Shown: one piece after another, positions 53,394 through 63,000 of the stretch
Layout of the letters: every line of letters begins with the position of its first letter
Position numbering within the stretch: the first letter of the stretch is position 1
Notes under the pieces: generated by a model
Database searches by the model: none
Told to the model about the DNA's origin: nothing
The model's input: only the letters and a program-made list of their open reading frames with translations
Made by a program: the position numbers and the translations under genes
From: Nonlabens agnitus
Lineage (GTDB): Bacteria > Bacteroidota > Bacteroidia > Flavobacteriales > Flavobacteriaceae
NCBI RefSeq assembly: GCF_002994045.1
Contig: NZ_MQUC01000003.1
Coordinates: 1,650,501-1,714,500, forward strand
Direction of reading: 5' to 3'
Length of the DNA stretch: 64,000 nt

Positions 53394-54705
53394 GGCTGTG
53401 GCATGTCTGTCTAAAAATTTCGAAGCTTCCGCCAAAGAAATTAAAACGCTTTCGGAAAGAATAGCATTTCGGTCCTGAAGATCTTGTGAAAAGACAAATC
53501 ATGCAACACAAGCCGAGAAATTTCTTTCCAAAGGCTACAGCTCCTTCATTTTTGACGACAGACCTGCCAATGCCGGTTTAAAACAGCTTCAATAGCATTG
53601 ATAATGAGCAAAAAATCTAGGAAGGTATGACCCGAAAAATCACGATCTGCTTTGTATAGAATCCAGAGATTTACTTGAGCCTCATAGACATTAGCAAATC
53701 TCTTCTCTGTTGCTTTTTCCATTGCAGATACCGCATCGAGTGCTGTATGACAAGTTTGTTGATGCTTGGCTGTGGCATACTTGTCTGCAACTATTGAAGC
53801 TTTCGCCAAAGAAATTAAAACGCGTTCGGTTGCAATAGAATTTCGATCCCGATGGTCTTATCAAAAGGTAAATTACACAATACAAGCCGACAAATTTCTT
53901 TTAAAAGGCTACAGCTCCTTCATTCTTGACGACAGGCCTGCCAATGCCGGTTTAAAAACAGCTTCATTGGCATTCATAATGAGCAAAAATCTAGGAAGGT
54001 ATGACCCGAAAAATCACGATCTGCTTTGTATAGAATCCAGAAATTTACTTGAGCCTCTTAGACATTAGCAACTCTCTTCTCTGTTACTTTTTCCATTGCA
54101 GATACCGCATCGAGTGCGGCATGTCAAGTTTGTTGATGCTGGGCTGTGGCATACTTGTCTGCAACTATTGAAGCTTTCGCCACAGAAATTAAAACGCGTT
54201 CGGTTGCAATAGAATTTCGGTGCTGATGGTCTTATCAAAAGGTAAATTACACAATACAAGCCGACAAATTTCTTTCAAAAGGCTACAGCTCCTTCATTCT
54301 TGACGACAGACCAGCCAATGCCGGTTTAAAAACAGCTTCATTGGCATTCATAATGAGCAAAAACCTAGGAAGGTATAGCCCGAAAAATCACGATCTCTTT
54401 TGTATAGAATCCAGAAATTTACTTGACCCGCTTAGTCATAGCAAATCTCTTCTCTGTTAATCTTTCCATTGCAGATACCGCATCAAGTGCGGCATGACAA
54501 GTTTGTTGATGCTAGGCTGTGGCATGTCTGTCTAAAAATTTCAAAGCTTCCGCCAAAGAAATTAAAACGCTTTCGGATGCAATAGAATTTCGATCCCGAT
54601 GGTCTTATCAAAAGGTAAATTACGCAATACAAGCCGACGAATTTCTTTCCAAAGGCTACAGCTCCTTCATTTTTAACGACAGACCTGCCAATGCCGGTTT
54701 AAAAC
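53394..54705. repeat. 374-bp tandem array, 3.5 copies
   Basis: The start GGCTGTGGCAT recurs at 53394, 53768, 54142 and 54515 (periods 374, 374, 373). Copies 2 and 3 are nearly identical; copies 1 and 4 are a different subtype. Short reading frames of about 60-100 codons occur on both strands but differ in phase between copies; none has recognisable domains or signals, so I do not call them as genes. No further gene lies between 53236 and 55001. Confidence 0.88.
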
Positions 54706-54799
54706 TTTTCTTTTGTTTTAACATAGATATTTATGCGAAAGTCATTATAATCGTCCGCATTTCTACCCAGATGCAACGACATAAGCTTGATTTATGTTT

Positions 54800-54815
54800 C
54801 GCTTTCGCGAAAGCG
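54800..54815. repeat. Palindrome A, intact, intergenic
   Basis: Perfect copy extending to a 22-bp palindrome (54797-54818), after the tandem array and about 190 bp before the ABC-F gene. Confidence 0.9.
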
Positions 54816-55001
54816 AAAATGAAAGCGTATTTCCATCCAACAAACTGAAATTATTTCCAGGTCTTTATTTCATTACTATAAATTTGGGTGCGTTCCATGA
54901 AGCAGAACGTTTACTTTAGGATCTAGGTTTAAGTTAAAGTTGATAGCATTACAAGCCTAGGAAATACCGTAACTTTGCCGCTTATTTCTGAGCAGAATTC
55001 C

Positions 55002-56879
55002 ATGAATTATTTGAGTGTAGAAAATGTATCGCGTGCGTTTGCAGACAAAGCGCTGTTTGAAAATGTATCGCTGGGCATCAACGAAGGCCAAAAAATTGGC
55101 TTTGTAGCAAAAAACGGTTACGGTAAAACCTCACTGCTCAATATCATTGCCGGCAGGGAACAACCGGACTCTGGTAGCGTCAACAAACGCAGCGATTTGC
55201 GTATGGCGTTTCTATCGCAAGAGCCGGACCTGGATCCAAACCAAACGATTGAGGAGGTCATTCTAGCCTCTGATATTCCTACCATCCAGATCATCGCTCG
55301 ATACGAAAAGGCGATGGAGAACATGGATGATGCAGATGCCTACCAAAAAGCATTTGACCAGATGGAATCTGCACAGGCTTGGGATTTTGAAACCAAATAC
55401 AAACAGATCCTATCCAAACTCAAGCTGGACGATCTTTCGCAAAAAGTAGGCAAGCTAAGTGGTGGCCAGAAAAAGCGCATCGCCATGGCGATCGCCTTAT
55501 TATCAGATCCGCAATTGTTGATCATGGATGAGCCTACCAACCATCTGGATCTAGAGATGATCGAGTGGCTGGAGGAGTATTTTAAGCAGGAAGATTACAC
55601 CATATTGATGGTAACACACGACCGTTATTTCCTAGATCGTGTGTGTAATGAAATTATTGAATTGGACAACGGTCATCTTTACACCTACAAAGGCAATTAT
55701 TCGTATTATGTAGAGAAAAAGGAAGAGCGACTCGAGATCGAGCAAACCACCCAGGAAAAAGCACAACAACTCTTTAAAAAGGAATTGCAATGGATGCGTC
55801 GCCAGCCCAAGGCGCGCACGACAAAGTCCAAATCCCGAATCGACGATTTTTACCAAATCAAAGAGGCAGCCTCCAACCGTCGCAAGGAACACAACGTAGA
55901 GCTGGAAATCAACATGCAACGCATGGGTACCAAAGTGGTAGAATTGCACAAGATCTCAAAATCCTTTGGCGACAAAACACTTATTGAAAACTTTGATTAC
56001 AACTTCCAGCGTGGCGAACGTGTGGGTATTATTGGGAAAAATGGGACCGGAAAATCTACTTTTCTCAACATCATTAATGGTGATCTTGCTCCAGATACGG
56101 GTAAGGTAACCATAGGTGAAACGATCAAGATAGGTTACTATACGCAAGGTGGCATCGACATCAAGCCAGGACAAAAGGTGATTGATGTGATTAAGGAATA
56201 TGGCGAGTACATACCGCTACAGAAAGGAAAAATCATTAGTGCAAGTCAGTTGCTGGAGCGCTTTCTTTTTGACAATAAAAAGAAACATGATTTTGTCGAG
56301 AAACTTAGTGGTGGCGAGCGCAAGCGCTTGTATTTATGTACTATACTGATTCAAAATCCCAATTTCCTGATCCTTGATGAGCCTACCAACGACCTGGACA
56401 TCCCAACGTTGAACGTGCTGGAAAACTTTTTGATGGATTTCCCAGGTTGTATCGTGGTGGTAAGTCACGACCGCTACTTTATGGATAAGATTGTGGACCA
56501 TCTCTTGGTATTCAATCAGTCTGGTGAGATTACCGATTTCCCGGGAAATTATTCTGATTTTAGAGCCTATGTGGGTACGACAGATATTGCTTTGGAAAAG
56601 GAAACCGTCAAGACTCCAGAGGTCAAGGCAGCTCCAAAACCAGAAAAACCCAAATCCAACACTGGCATTTCCCGCGAAGATCAAAAAGAACTGAGCCGAC
56701 TGGAAAATAAAGTAAAGCAACTGGAAGCGGAACGCAAAAAGTTGCAAGACAGCTTTCTCGATGAATCCATAGATCCAGAGACCATGACCGAAAACAGTAT
56801 CAAGCTGGGAAAAGTCAAGGAAGAACTGGAAGAAAAGGAAATGGAATGGCTGGAACTCACAGAGCGATTGGGAGTTTAA
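55002..56879 (+). CDS. ABC-F family ATPase (Uup/EttA-like)
   Basis: 625 residues with two ABC modules. First: NEGQKIGFVAKNGYGKTSLL (unusual Ala-Lys-Asn lead into Walker A), signature LSGGQKKRIAMA, Walker B LLIMDEPTNHLD. Second: GIIGKNGTGKSTFL, LSGGERKRLYLC and FLILDEPTNDLD. The linker between them is rich in charged residues, and the C-terminal about 60 residues form a coiled-coil (Uup-type). These soluble proteins act on ribosomes or DNA repair and carry no membrane domain. Start at ATG 55002, by comparison with the family; a longer frame exists. Confidence 0.92.
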   Translation: MNYLSVENVSRAFADKALFENVSLGINEGQKIGFVAKNGYGKTSLLNIIAGREQPDSGSVNKRSDLRMAFLSQEPDLDPNQTIEEVILASDIPTIQIIARYEKAMENMDDADAYQKAFDQMESAQAWDFETKYKQILSKLKLDDLSQKVGKLSGGQKKRIAMAIALLSDPQLLIMDEPTNHLDLEMIEWLEEYFKQEDYTILMVTHDRYFLDRVCNEIIELDNGHLYTYKGNYSYYVEKKEERLEIEQTTQEKAQQLFKKELQWMRRQPKARTTKSKSRIDDFYQIKEAASNRRKEHNVELEINMQRMGTKVVELHKISKSFGDKTLIENFDYNFQRGERVGIIGKNGTGKSTFLNIINGDLAPDTGKVTIGETIKIGYYTQGGIDIKPGQKVIDVIKEYGEYIPLQKGKIISASQLLERFLFDNKKKHDFVEKLSGGERKRLYLCTILIQNPNFLILDEPTNDLDIPTLNVLENFLMDFPGCIVVVSHDRYFMDKIVDHLLVFNQSGEITDFPGNYSDFRAYVGTTDIALEKETVKTPEVKAAPKPEKPKSNTGISREDQKELSRLENKVKQLEAERKKLQDSFLDESIDPETMTENSIKLGKVKEELEEKEMEWLELTERLGV

Positions 56880-57415
56880 TGACTTAAAGCAAATAGCAAG
56901 TTCCAAATCTCAAATTCCAAGTTTCAAATCGCAAAAATTGCTTAGCCCTATCACCATTAAACTGGTCAAGTCATTATTCCAGTTCCTTGAACTGATATCG
57001 AGTGTCCGTCTCGATACAGTTTCCAAAAATCGTTTTTCCTTCACAATCGCTCCTTCTCGACTGCCGCTCGAAGCGGCTACAATTAGAAACAAAAGCGGAT
57101 CTTCACAGAGCCCTACCTCAACATCTGGTAGACCCTAAAACGAGTTCATGTTGACCGTTCTCTTTTTAGTTTGCCATGCTGAACTTGTTTCAGCATCTGA
57201 TGGATTCGAGTTTTTAAGCTTATTTGATTGAAATACACGTTATTAAGCGCCACATTGCGGTATAGATTGTGGAGGAAGTCCAGAAGACCCTGAAACGAGT
57301 TCAGTGTGACAAGAATTGAAACTTGCAGCGTGAGACCCTGAAACGAGTTCAGGGTGACAACAAGTGTAAATTATCAGGGTGAACAGATGATAAAACAATT
57401 CTCTAATTTTGAATC
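56880..57415. repeat. Intergenic region with stem-loop repeats
   Basis: About 535 bp. It contains TTCTCGACTGCCGCTCGAAG (57054-57073, family C), CCATGCTGAACTTGTTTCAG (about 57174) and two copies of GACCCTGAAACGAGTTCAG (57286 and 57332), each able to form a short hairpin. No gene of its own. Confidence 0.7.
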
Positions 57416-58195
57416 GTGCTGCACCAACTCAAACACTACCTCAAACATCACTGGAAATCCTTCCACCTGCACGGTATTCATTCACCATTTGTTTTTACAT
57501 TGAATCGTGACTGCTTGCAAAAGAGATCAAATCTTGCGGTGAATGAGGAAATAGTTCGCTTTCGCGAAAGCGTAAAAAACCATCCTCAATTATTACATAT
57601 AGAAGATCATGGTGCGGGCAGTAAACGTTTGCAAGAGAACACGCGAATAAGCAGCAAAATCTTAAAGCACAATTGCAGTAGTTTGAAGCGAGCCCAGCTA
57701 TTGTCTCTTCTTACGCATTATTTGGACGTGCAACGCGCTCTGGAACTAGGCACTTCCCTAGGAATAGGCACTCACGCGCTTGCGATGGCGTGCCAGCAAG
57801 TCACCAGTATTGAGGCGAGTCCAGAGGTTCACGGTTATGCCTCTGCACGATTGAAGGCGGCTCGTGTAAAAAATGCGCATTTGATCACTGGAACTTTTCA
57901 AGATTTTTTTGACGGTAATTTGCATGAGCAGCCCAGTGGGATCTATGACTTGGTTTTTATAGATGGACATCATGATGGTGCTGCAACCCTGCGCTATTTT
58001 GAAGCACTGCAGCCTTTCTTAAACGAGCAGTCTGTAGTGGTGATTGATGATATCTATTGGTCAAAAGGCATGACCCGAGCATGGGAACAATTGATACATC
58101 ATCCCAAAGTCACCGCAAGCATTGATACCTATCAATGGGGTATTCTGTTTTTTAGAAAAGAACAGAGGCAACAAGCTTTTCATATTCATGTGTAA
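57416..58195 (+). CDS. Class I SAM-dependent methyltransferase
   Basis: 259 residues, GTG start at 57416. HLHGIHSPFVFTLNRDC is a conserved entry; RALELGTSLGIGTHALAMA is motif I, VTSIEASPEVHGYA motif II, DLVFIDGHHDGAATLRYFEAL the O-methyltransferase-type motif IV and VVVIDDIYWSKGMTRAW follows. The acceptor is unknown. Palindrome A encodes RFRES near residue 50. No neighbour in the same function; lies 48 bp before the ABC ATPase gene. Confidence 0.86.
   Translation: MLHQLKHYLKHHWKSFHLHGIHSPFVFTLNRDCLQKRSNLAVNEEIVRFRESVKNHPQLLHIEDHGAGSKRLQENTRISSKILKHNCSSLKRAQLLSLLTHYLDVQRALELGTSLGIGTHALAMACQQVTSIEASPEVHGYASARLKAARVKNAHLITGTFQDFFDGNLHEQPSGIYDLVFIDGHHDGAATLRYFEALQPFLNEQSVVVIDDIYWSKGMTRAWEQLIHHPKVTASIDTYQWGILFFRKEQRQQAFHIHV
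57557..57572. repeat. Palindrome A, intact
   Basis: Perfect copy, RFRES frame, in a variable region of the methyltransferase. Confidence 0.9.
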
Positions 58196-58243
58196 CGTCT
58201 CTAGAAATCCTGCGTCCTATGAGGCATAAGCAACCTAGTAGTT

Positions 58244-58933
58244 ATGAGTGAAAATGTCATCGAGGTGCGCGATATCGTGCGTAATTTCAAGTTGGGTCAG
58301 GAAGAGGTAAAAGTGCTTAAAGGCATTGACCTTGATATCAAACGTGGTGATTATGTCGCTTTTATGGGACCATCAGGTTCTGGAAAATCCACTTTTATGA
58401 ATCTGCTGGGCTGTCTAGACACACCTACTTCAGGCACCTATCGACTTAATGGAACTGATGTTTCCAGTTTAAGCGATGACCAGCTTGCCGATATAAGAAA
58501 TACAGAAATAGGTTTCGTTTTCCAGACATTTAACCTTTTGCCGCGTACCACGGCTCTTGATAACGTAGCCTTGCCCATGATTTATGCCGGTATGTCAAAA
58601 AAGGATCGCATCGCTAGAGCTACCGAAGTTTTAACCAGCGTAGGTCTTGCAGACCGTATGGACCACCAGCCCAATCAGCTTTCTGGTGGACAACGCCAGC
58701 GCGTGGCCGTAGGTCGTGCCCTAGTCAACAACCCATCCATCATCCTAGCCGATGAGCCTACCGGGAACCTGGACTCCAAAACAGGCGTGGAAATCATGGC
58801 TCTCTTTGATAAAATCCATGCCGATGGTAATACGGTAATTCTCGTCACTCACGAAGAAGACATCGCAGAGCATGCCCATCGTGTGATACGTTTGAGAGAT
58901 GGCTTGGTGGAAAGTGATGTAAGGAATCGATAA
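58244..58933 (+). CDS. ABC transporter ATP-binding protein (LolD/MacB/FtsE type)
   Basis: 229 residues: Walker [11 protein letters not shown]-loop [21 protein letters not shown], signature [15 protein letters not shown], Walker [13 protein letters not shown], and H-loop [21 protein letters not shown]. Typical of type VII (MacB-like) systems that move lipoproteins or small molecules out of the inner membrane. No permease is next to it, so its partner is elsewhere. Confidence 0.9.
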   Translation: MSENVIEVRDIVRNFKLGQEEVKVLKGIDLDIKRGDYVAFMGPSGSGKSTFMNLLGCLDTPTSGTYRLNGTDVSSLSDDQLADIRNTEIGFVFQTFNLLPRTTALDNVALPMIYAGMSKKDRIARATEVLTSVGLADRMDHQPNQLSGGQRQRVAVGRALVNNPSIILADEPTGNLDSKTGVEIMALFDKIHADGNTVILVTHEEDIAEHAHRVIRLRDGLVESDVRNR

Positions 58934-59412
58934 ACGGAAAATCGATATAGTTCTATTTTCCAATTCTATCTTGAAGATTAACCTTGTTCTGAAATCTCTT
59001 GAACGCTATTTAGCACAACGTTTTATGTCACAAAAGTATATTGTGAACATGTTAAACAGACTTTATTCCTACACGACACATGTTAATTTTATTAACATAA
59101 TTAACATTTCTTAATAAAAGTATCTTAAATTCGCTCCATCCCTACAAAACCATCTTGGGCTTAAACGCACCCGAGCATGACCAGTTCTAACAGGCCCTAC
59201 TGTTAGTTTGTACACAATAATAACCGTCAACGAATACTAATTTAATAATGAGATGTAAATGAGCACCGATAGGTAAGCCCTATAACATTTAAATAAGAAA
59301 AGGCCTTTTTCCCACAGAAATGAGCATCATTTTCAACAATGGTAAAACTGTCCTTCTCTAAAAACTATGAATCTTACTTTTAATAAAATAATTAATTCTA
59401 AAACCTCCAATC
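58934..59412. other. Intergenic region with an inverted repeat, probably regulatory
   Basis: About 480 bp with no gene. It is AT-rich and contains ATGTTAAT-TTT-ATTAACAT (59080-59098), followed by another AATTAACAT. It probably holds the promoter and perhaps an operator for the secreted protein genes that follow. Confidence 0.5.
59080..59098. promoter_or_regulatory. Perfect 8-3-8 inverted repeat, candidate operator
   Basis: ATGTTAAT, three T, ATTAACAT, followed by a direct AATTAACAT at 59099-59107. About 310 bp before the tail-collar gene. Its role is inferred only from symmetry. Confidence 0.4.
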
Positions 59413-60006
59413 ATGAAAAAAACTCTACTCCTTCTCGCATTTCTAACATTTACTTCCATCACCTGTCAGGCACAAGACCCGATGATAGGCGAGATTAAAA
59501 TGTTCGCCGGCAATTTTGCTCCACGCGGCTGGGCTTTCTGTAATGGGCAGCTCCTTGCTGTTAATCAAAACTCTGCATTGTTTTCCATTCTGGAAACCAC
59601 CTATGGAGGCGATGGACGAACTACTTTTGCCTTACCAGACCTAAGAGGTCGTACGCCTGTAGGACCAGGAAATGGCCCAGGTTTGTCTTTCATTGAAGTA
59701 GGGCAAAAAGGAGGTACTGAGACTCACACCTTATCTCTTGCAGAAATGCCTTCTCATTCTCATATTGCTACTGGTAGTATTCCTGTCAACACCATTTCTG
59801 GTGATAACGATGAAGTTAGTCCAGCAAATGGAGTATTAAGTAATACGGGTGATGATCAATATGCATCATCTGCATCTGCAGACTCGATGCCAGCAAATGT
59901 CACTGTTGGCAATACTGGTGGTAACCTACCTTTCAATATACGTAACCCGTATCAAGGCGTACATTATATTATCGCCCTTCAAGGTATTTACCCAGCCCGC
60001 AACTAG
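59413..60006 (+). CDS. Secreted phage tail-collar domain protein (microcystin-dependent protein family)
   Basis: 197 residues with an N-terminal signal peptide (MKKTLLLLAFLTFTSITCQA). The mature part has GEIKMFAGNFAPRGWAFCNGQLLAVNQNSALFSILETTYGGDGRTTFALPDLRGRTPVGPG, the tail-collar signature, then LSLAEMPSHSHI and PYQGVHYIIALQGIYP. Members occur in many bacteria, often in surface or secreted clusters. It is 20 bp before the giant surface gene and likely cotranscribed with it. Confidence 0.87.
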   Translation: MKKTLLLLAFLTFTSITCQAQDPMIGEIKMFAGNFAPRGWAFCNGQLLAVNQNSALFSILETTYGGDGRTTFALPDLRGRTPVGPGNGPGLSFIEVGQKGGTETHTLSLAEMPSHSHIATGSIPVNTISGDNDEVSPANGVLSNTGDDQYASSASADSMPANVTVGNTGGNLPFNIRNPYQGVHYIIALQGIYPARN

Positions 60007-60026
60007 ATTATTTAGCCAACCATACT

Positions 60027-63000
60027 ATGAAACAATTTTACTCAAGCAAACTCGTAATGTTTGCCGTGACTTTTTTTGTGTTCGCTTTCGCGAAAGCACA
60101 AACCCAAAACAACCTCATCGACGCACCTGGCGACATTGCCATCGTTGCTCTACATAGTGATGATGGTACTGCTGGAGAAGAAGACGGCTTTTCTTTTATA
60201 TTATTAGATAACGCACCTGCTGGCGCCACCATAAGGTTCATTGATGAAGAATGGTTGGGGACCACCTTCCAATCACCCACGGCAGAAGGAGAATTGCTCT
60301 GGACAAATAATTCTGGCAGCCAGATTGCTGCAGGAACCGTGGTTAATATCACAGATACTGACGGCCCGGGAGAAGCAGCCTCCATAGGTATTGTTGATGA
60401 GGTCGAAGATAGCTTTAACATCAATGGTAATAGCGATCAGATTTATGCCGTGACAGGAACTAGAGCTGTACCAGGTACCTTTCTTACTTTCTATGGTACT
60501 TTAGAAGCTGGCGCAACACTCGCGGGAACTGGTTTAACTGATGGAATCAATGCACAAGTTGGCTCTGTTGGATTTCTTGAAGGACGATACACCGGCCCAA
60601 CCACATGTAATGGAACAGCAGAAGCTTGTGCTACACAATTCAACACCACAAGTAACTGGACACCTGGCGAGTATACCCATCCAAACGATGTTCCTTCTGC
60701 TCCAAGCACTTATACCGGTAGCGTCTTTGCAGGAAACACAGCGCCCGATCTAGGAGGAACACCAGCAGATGTTACGGTAACGGAAGATGTTGCAACAGCC
60801 ATAGATCTTTCTGCCTACAACATCACCGATGCAGATGGTGACCTTGTTACCGTAACCCTAGGCGTTGACCGCGGGACGATTGCCAGCGTCAATGGTAATG
60901 GAACGACCAGTGGCGTGATCATTACAAATTCTGGTACCGCATCCATGACTTTACAAGGTAGTGTTGCAAATATTAACACATATCTTAATGATACTTCAAA
61001 GATTACCTATACCACCGCGCTTAATGATACCACCACAGCGACCTTGACGGTAACACCTAATGATGGAACCATCAATGGTACAGCAGACACCGTGCTTATA
61101 AACGTGACTGCGGTCAATGATGATCCAGTGGTGACTATTCCCAATCCTAATCCAGGTGTATCATTTTTGGAAGGAGGAACCGCTGTAACCATTAACAATT
61201 CATTTACTATTGACGAACCAGATGGTGAAAATATCAATCTGGTGTCACTAAGCATCACTTCCTTTTTTCCTAATAATGGAGAATCTATTGCCGTAACCGC
61301 TCCTGGGCCCTACACGGCAAATTTCAATTCAACTACAGGAGTGCTTACTTTAACAGGAACTGGCACCGCAGCACAGGCACAGGCAGCTATTAGGACAGCT
61401 ACATTTGTGAATACTGGTGACGACCCAAGCGTTGGTAACACCAGAAACAATAGAAGTTTTGTTTTTACAGTGACAGATGCAAGTGGTAACTCGGTCTCGA
61501 GCAGCAATTTTGCATTTTTATCTATTGCCGCCATAAACGATGACCCGACCTTAAGCAGTTTACCTTCTGATCTGACGGTGACTGAAAACACAGCATCCAA
61601 CATTGATCTAAGTACAGCTGTTCTAGCAGATGTTGATGCCGGAACACAATCTGTTAGTTTGACGATTGCAACGAGTTCTGGAACATTAGCAGCTAGCACC
61701 TCTGGAGGTGTTACCGTAAGTAATTCTGGAACCGCTAGCATTACTTTATCAGGTGCAATTGCTAACATCAATACTTATTTAGACACGGCGAGTAACATTC
61801 AAGTAACTACTGCTTCTGGATTAACAGGTAATGATGCCGCGGTACTTACAATAACCGGAAGCGACAATGGTAATTCTGGATCTGGAGGCGGCGGGACGAT
61901 AAACTTTGGTTCGGTTAATCTTGACATTGATGTGCAATTGGATGATGCCTCTTTTAGTTATAGTGCTGCCTCCTTTTGTGTAAATGAGGTAGATCCATTA
62001 CCAACGATAACTGGTGAAGCTGGTGGAACATTCAGCTCAACAGCCGGACTCTCTATTAATTTTACAACGGGTGCGGTAGACGTTTCGGCTTCTACACCTG
62101 GAACTTATACGGTGACTTATACCACTATGAATCCTGGTCAAAACACAGCCAGCCAGACGATTACCGTGAACGCGTTAGATGATGCGAGTTTCAATTACGC
62201 CGCTGCGGCATACTGTACCAATGATTCAGATCCAACGCCTACTATCACCGGCCTTGCTGGTGGAACCTTTAGCTCAACGGCTGGACTTTCCATTAATGCT
62301 ACGACAGGTGCGGTAGATGTTTCGGCTTCTACGCCTGGAATTTACACAGTGACATATACTACGGCTGGAGCTTGTCCAAATAGCTCTTCAATCTCTTTTA
62401 CAATTAACACTTTAGATGATGCGTCATTCAGTTATGGTGATCTAGAATTTTGTGCGACTGGTGCAGATGCTATACCTACCATTACTGGCCTTGGTGGTGG
62501 AACCTTTAGCTCAACGGCTGGAATTTCCATTAATGCTACGACAGGTGCGGTAGATGTTTCGGCTTCTACGCCTGGAATTTACACAGTGACATATACTACG
62601 GCTGGAGCTTGTCCTAATTCGTCTAATGTCTCACTTGAAATTACTTCTACTCCAGAACCGATATTTGGTAATGGGGACTCTAACTCCATTAATGTCAGCA
62701 TCACAGGTGGATGTAGCGTTCTTAACGGTATTTATATTCTAAATGGAACTATCAATGGAAAAAACAATTATGAATACCAAGCTGATCCATTTTATGAAAT
62801 AGGTTATGATGGTTCTAAATGGGTGTTATATGCCAATAATGATTTTACCAATAACGGGTATGAAAACACCACTGTTTCAGCCGGCTTAAACCCACCATCC
62901 AGCGGGTGGGTACGAACTGCATGTACGGATGGCACGATGACTATCGATTCTAGTGATACTAATAGTTTTTGCGCTGGTGATACGGTAAACGACTTAATTT

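Noticed and set aside
53302..54848. Several short ORFs on both strands in the 374-bp array
   Set aside because: They repeat with the array, are truncated or shifted between copies, and show no domain, signal peptide or start context.
59413..60006. Prophage remnant because of the tail-collar domain
   Set aside because: The protein has a signal peptide and no other phage genes are nearby; the family is common in non-phage secreted proteins.
60038..61771. Long antisense ORFs opposite the giant surface gene
   Set aside because: They mirror the biased codon use of the repeat domains; the plus strand has the signal peptide and recognisable domains.
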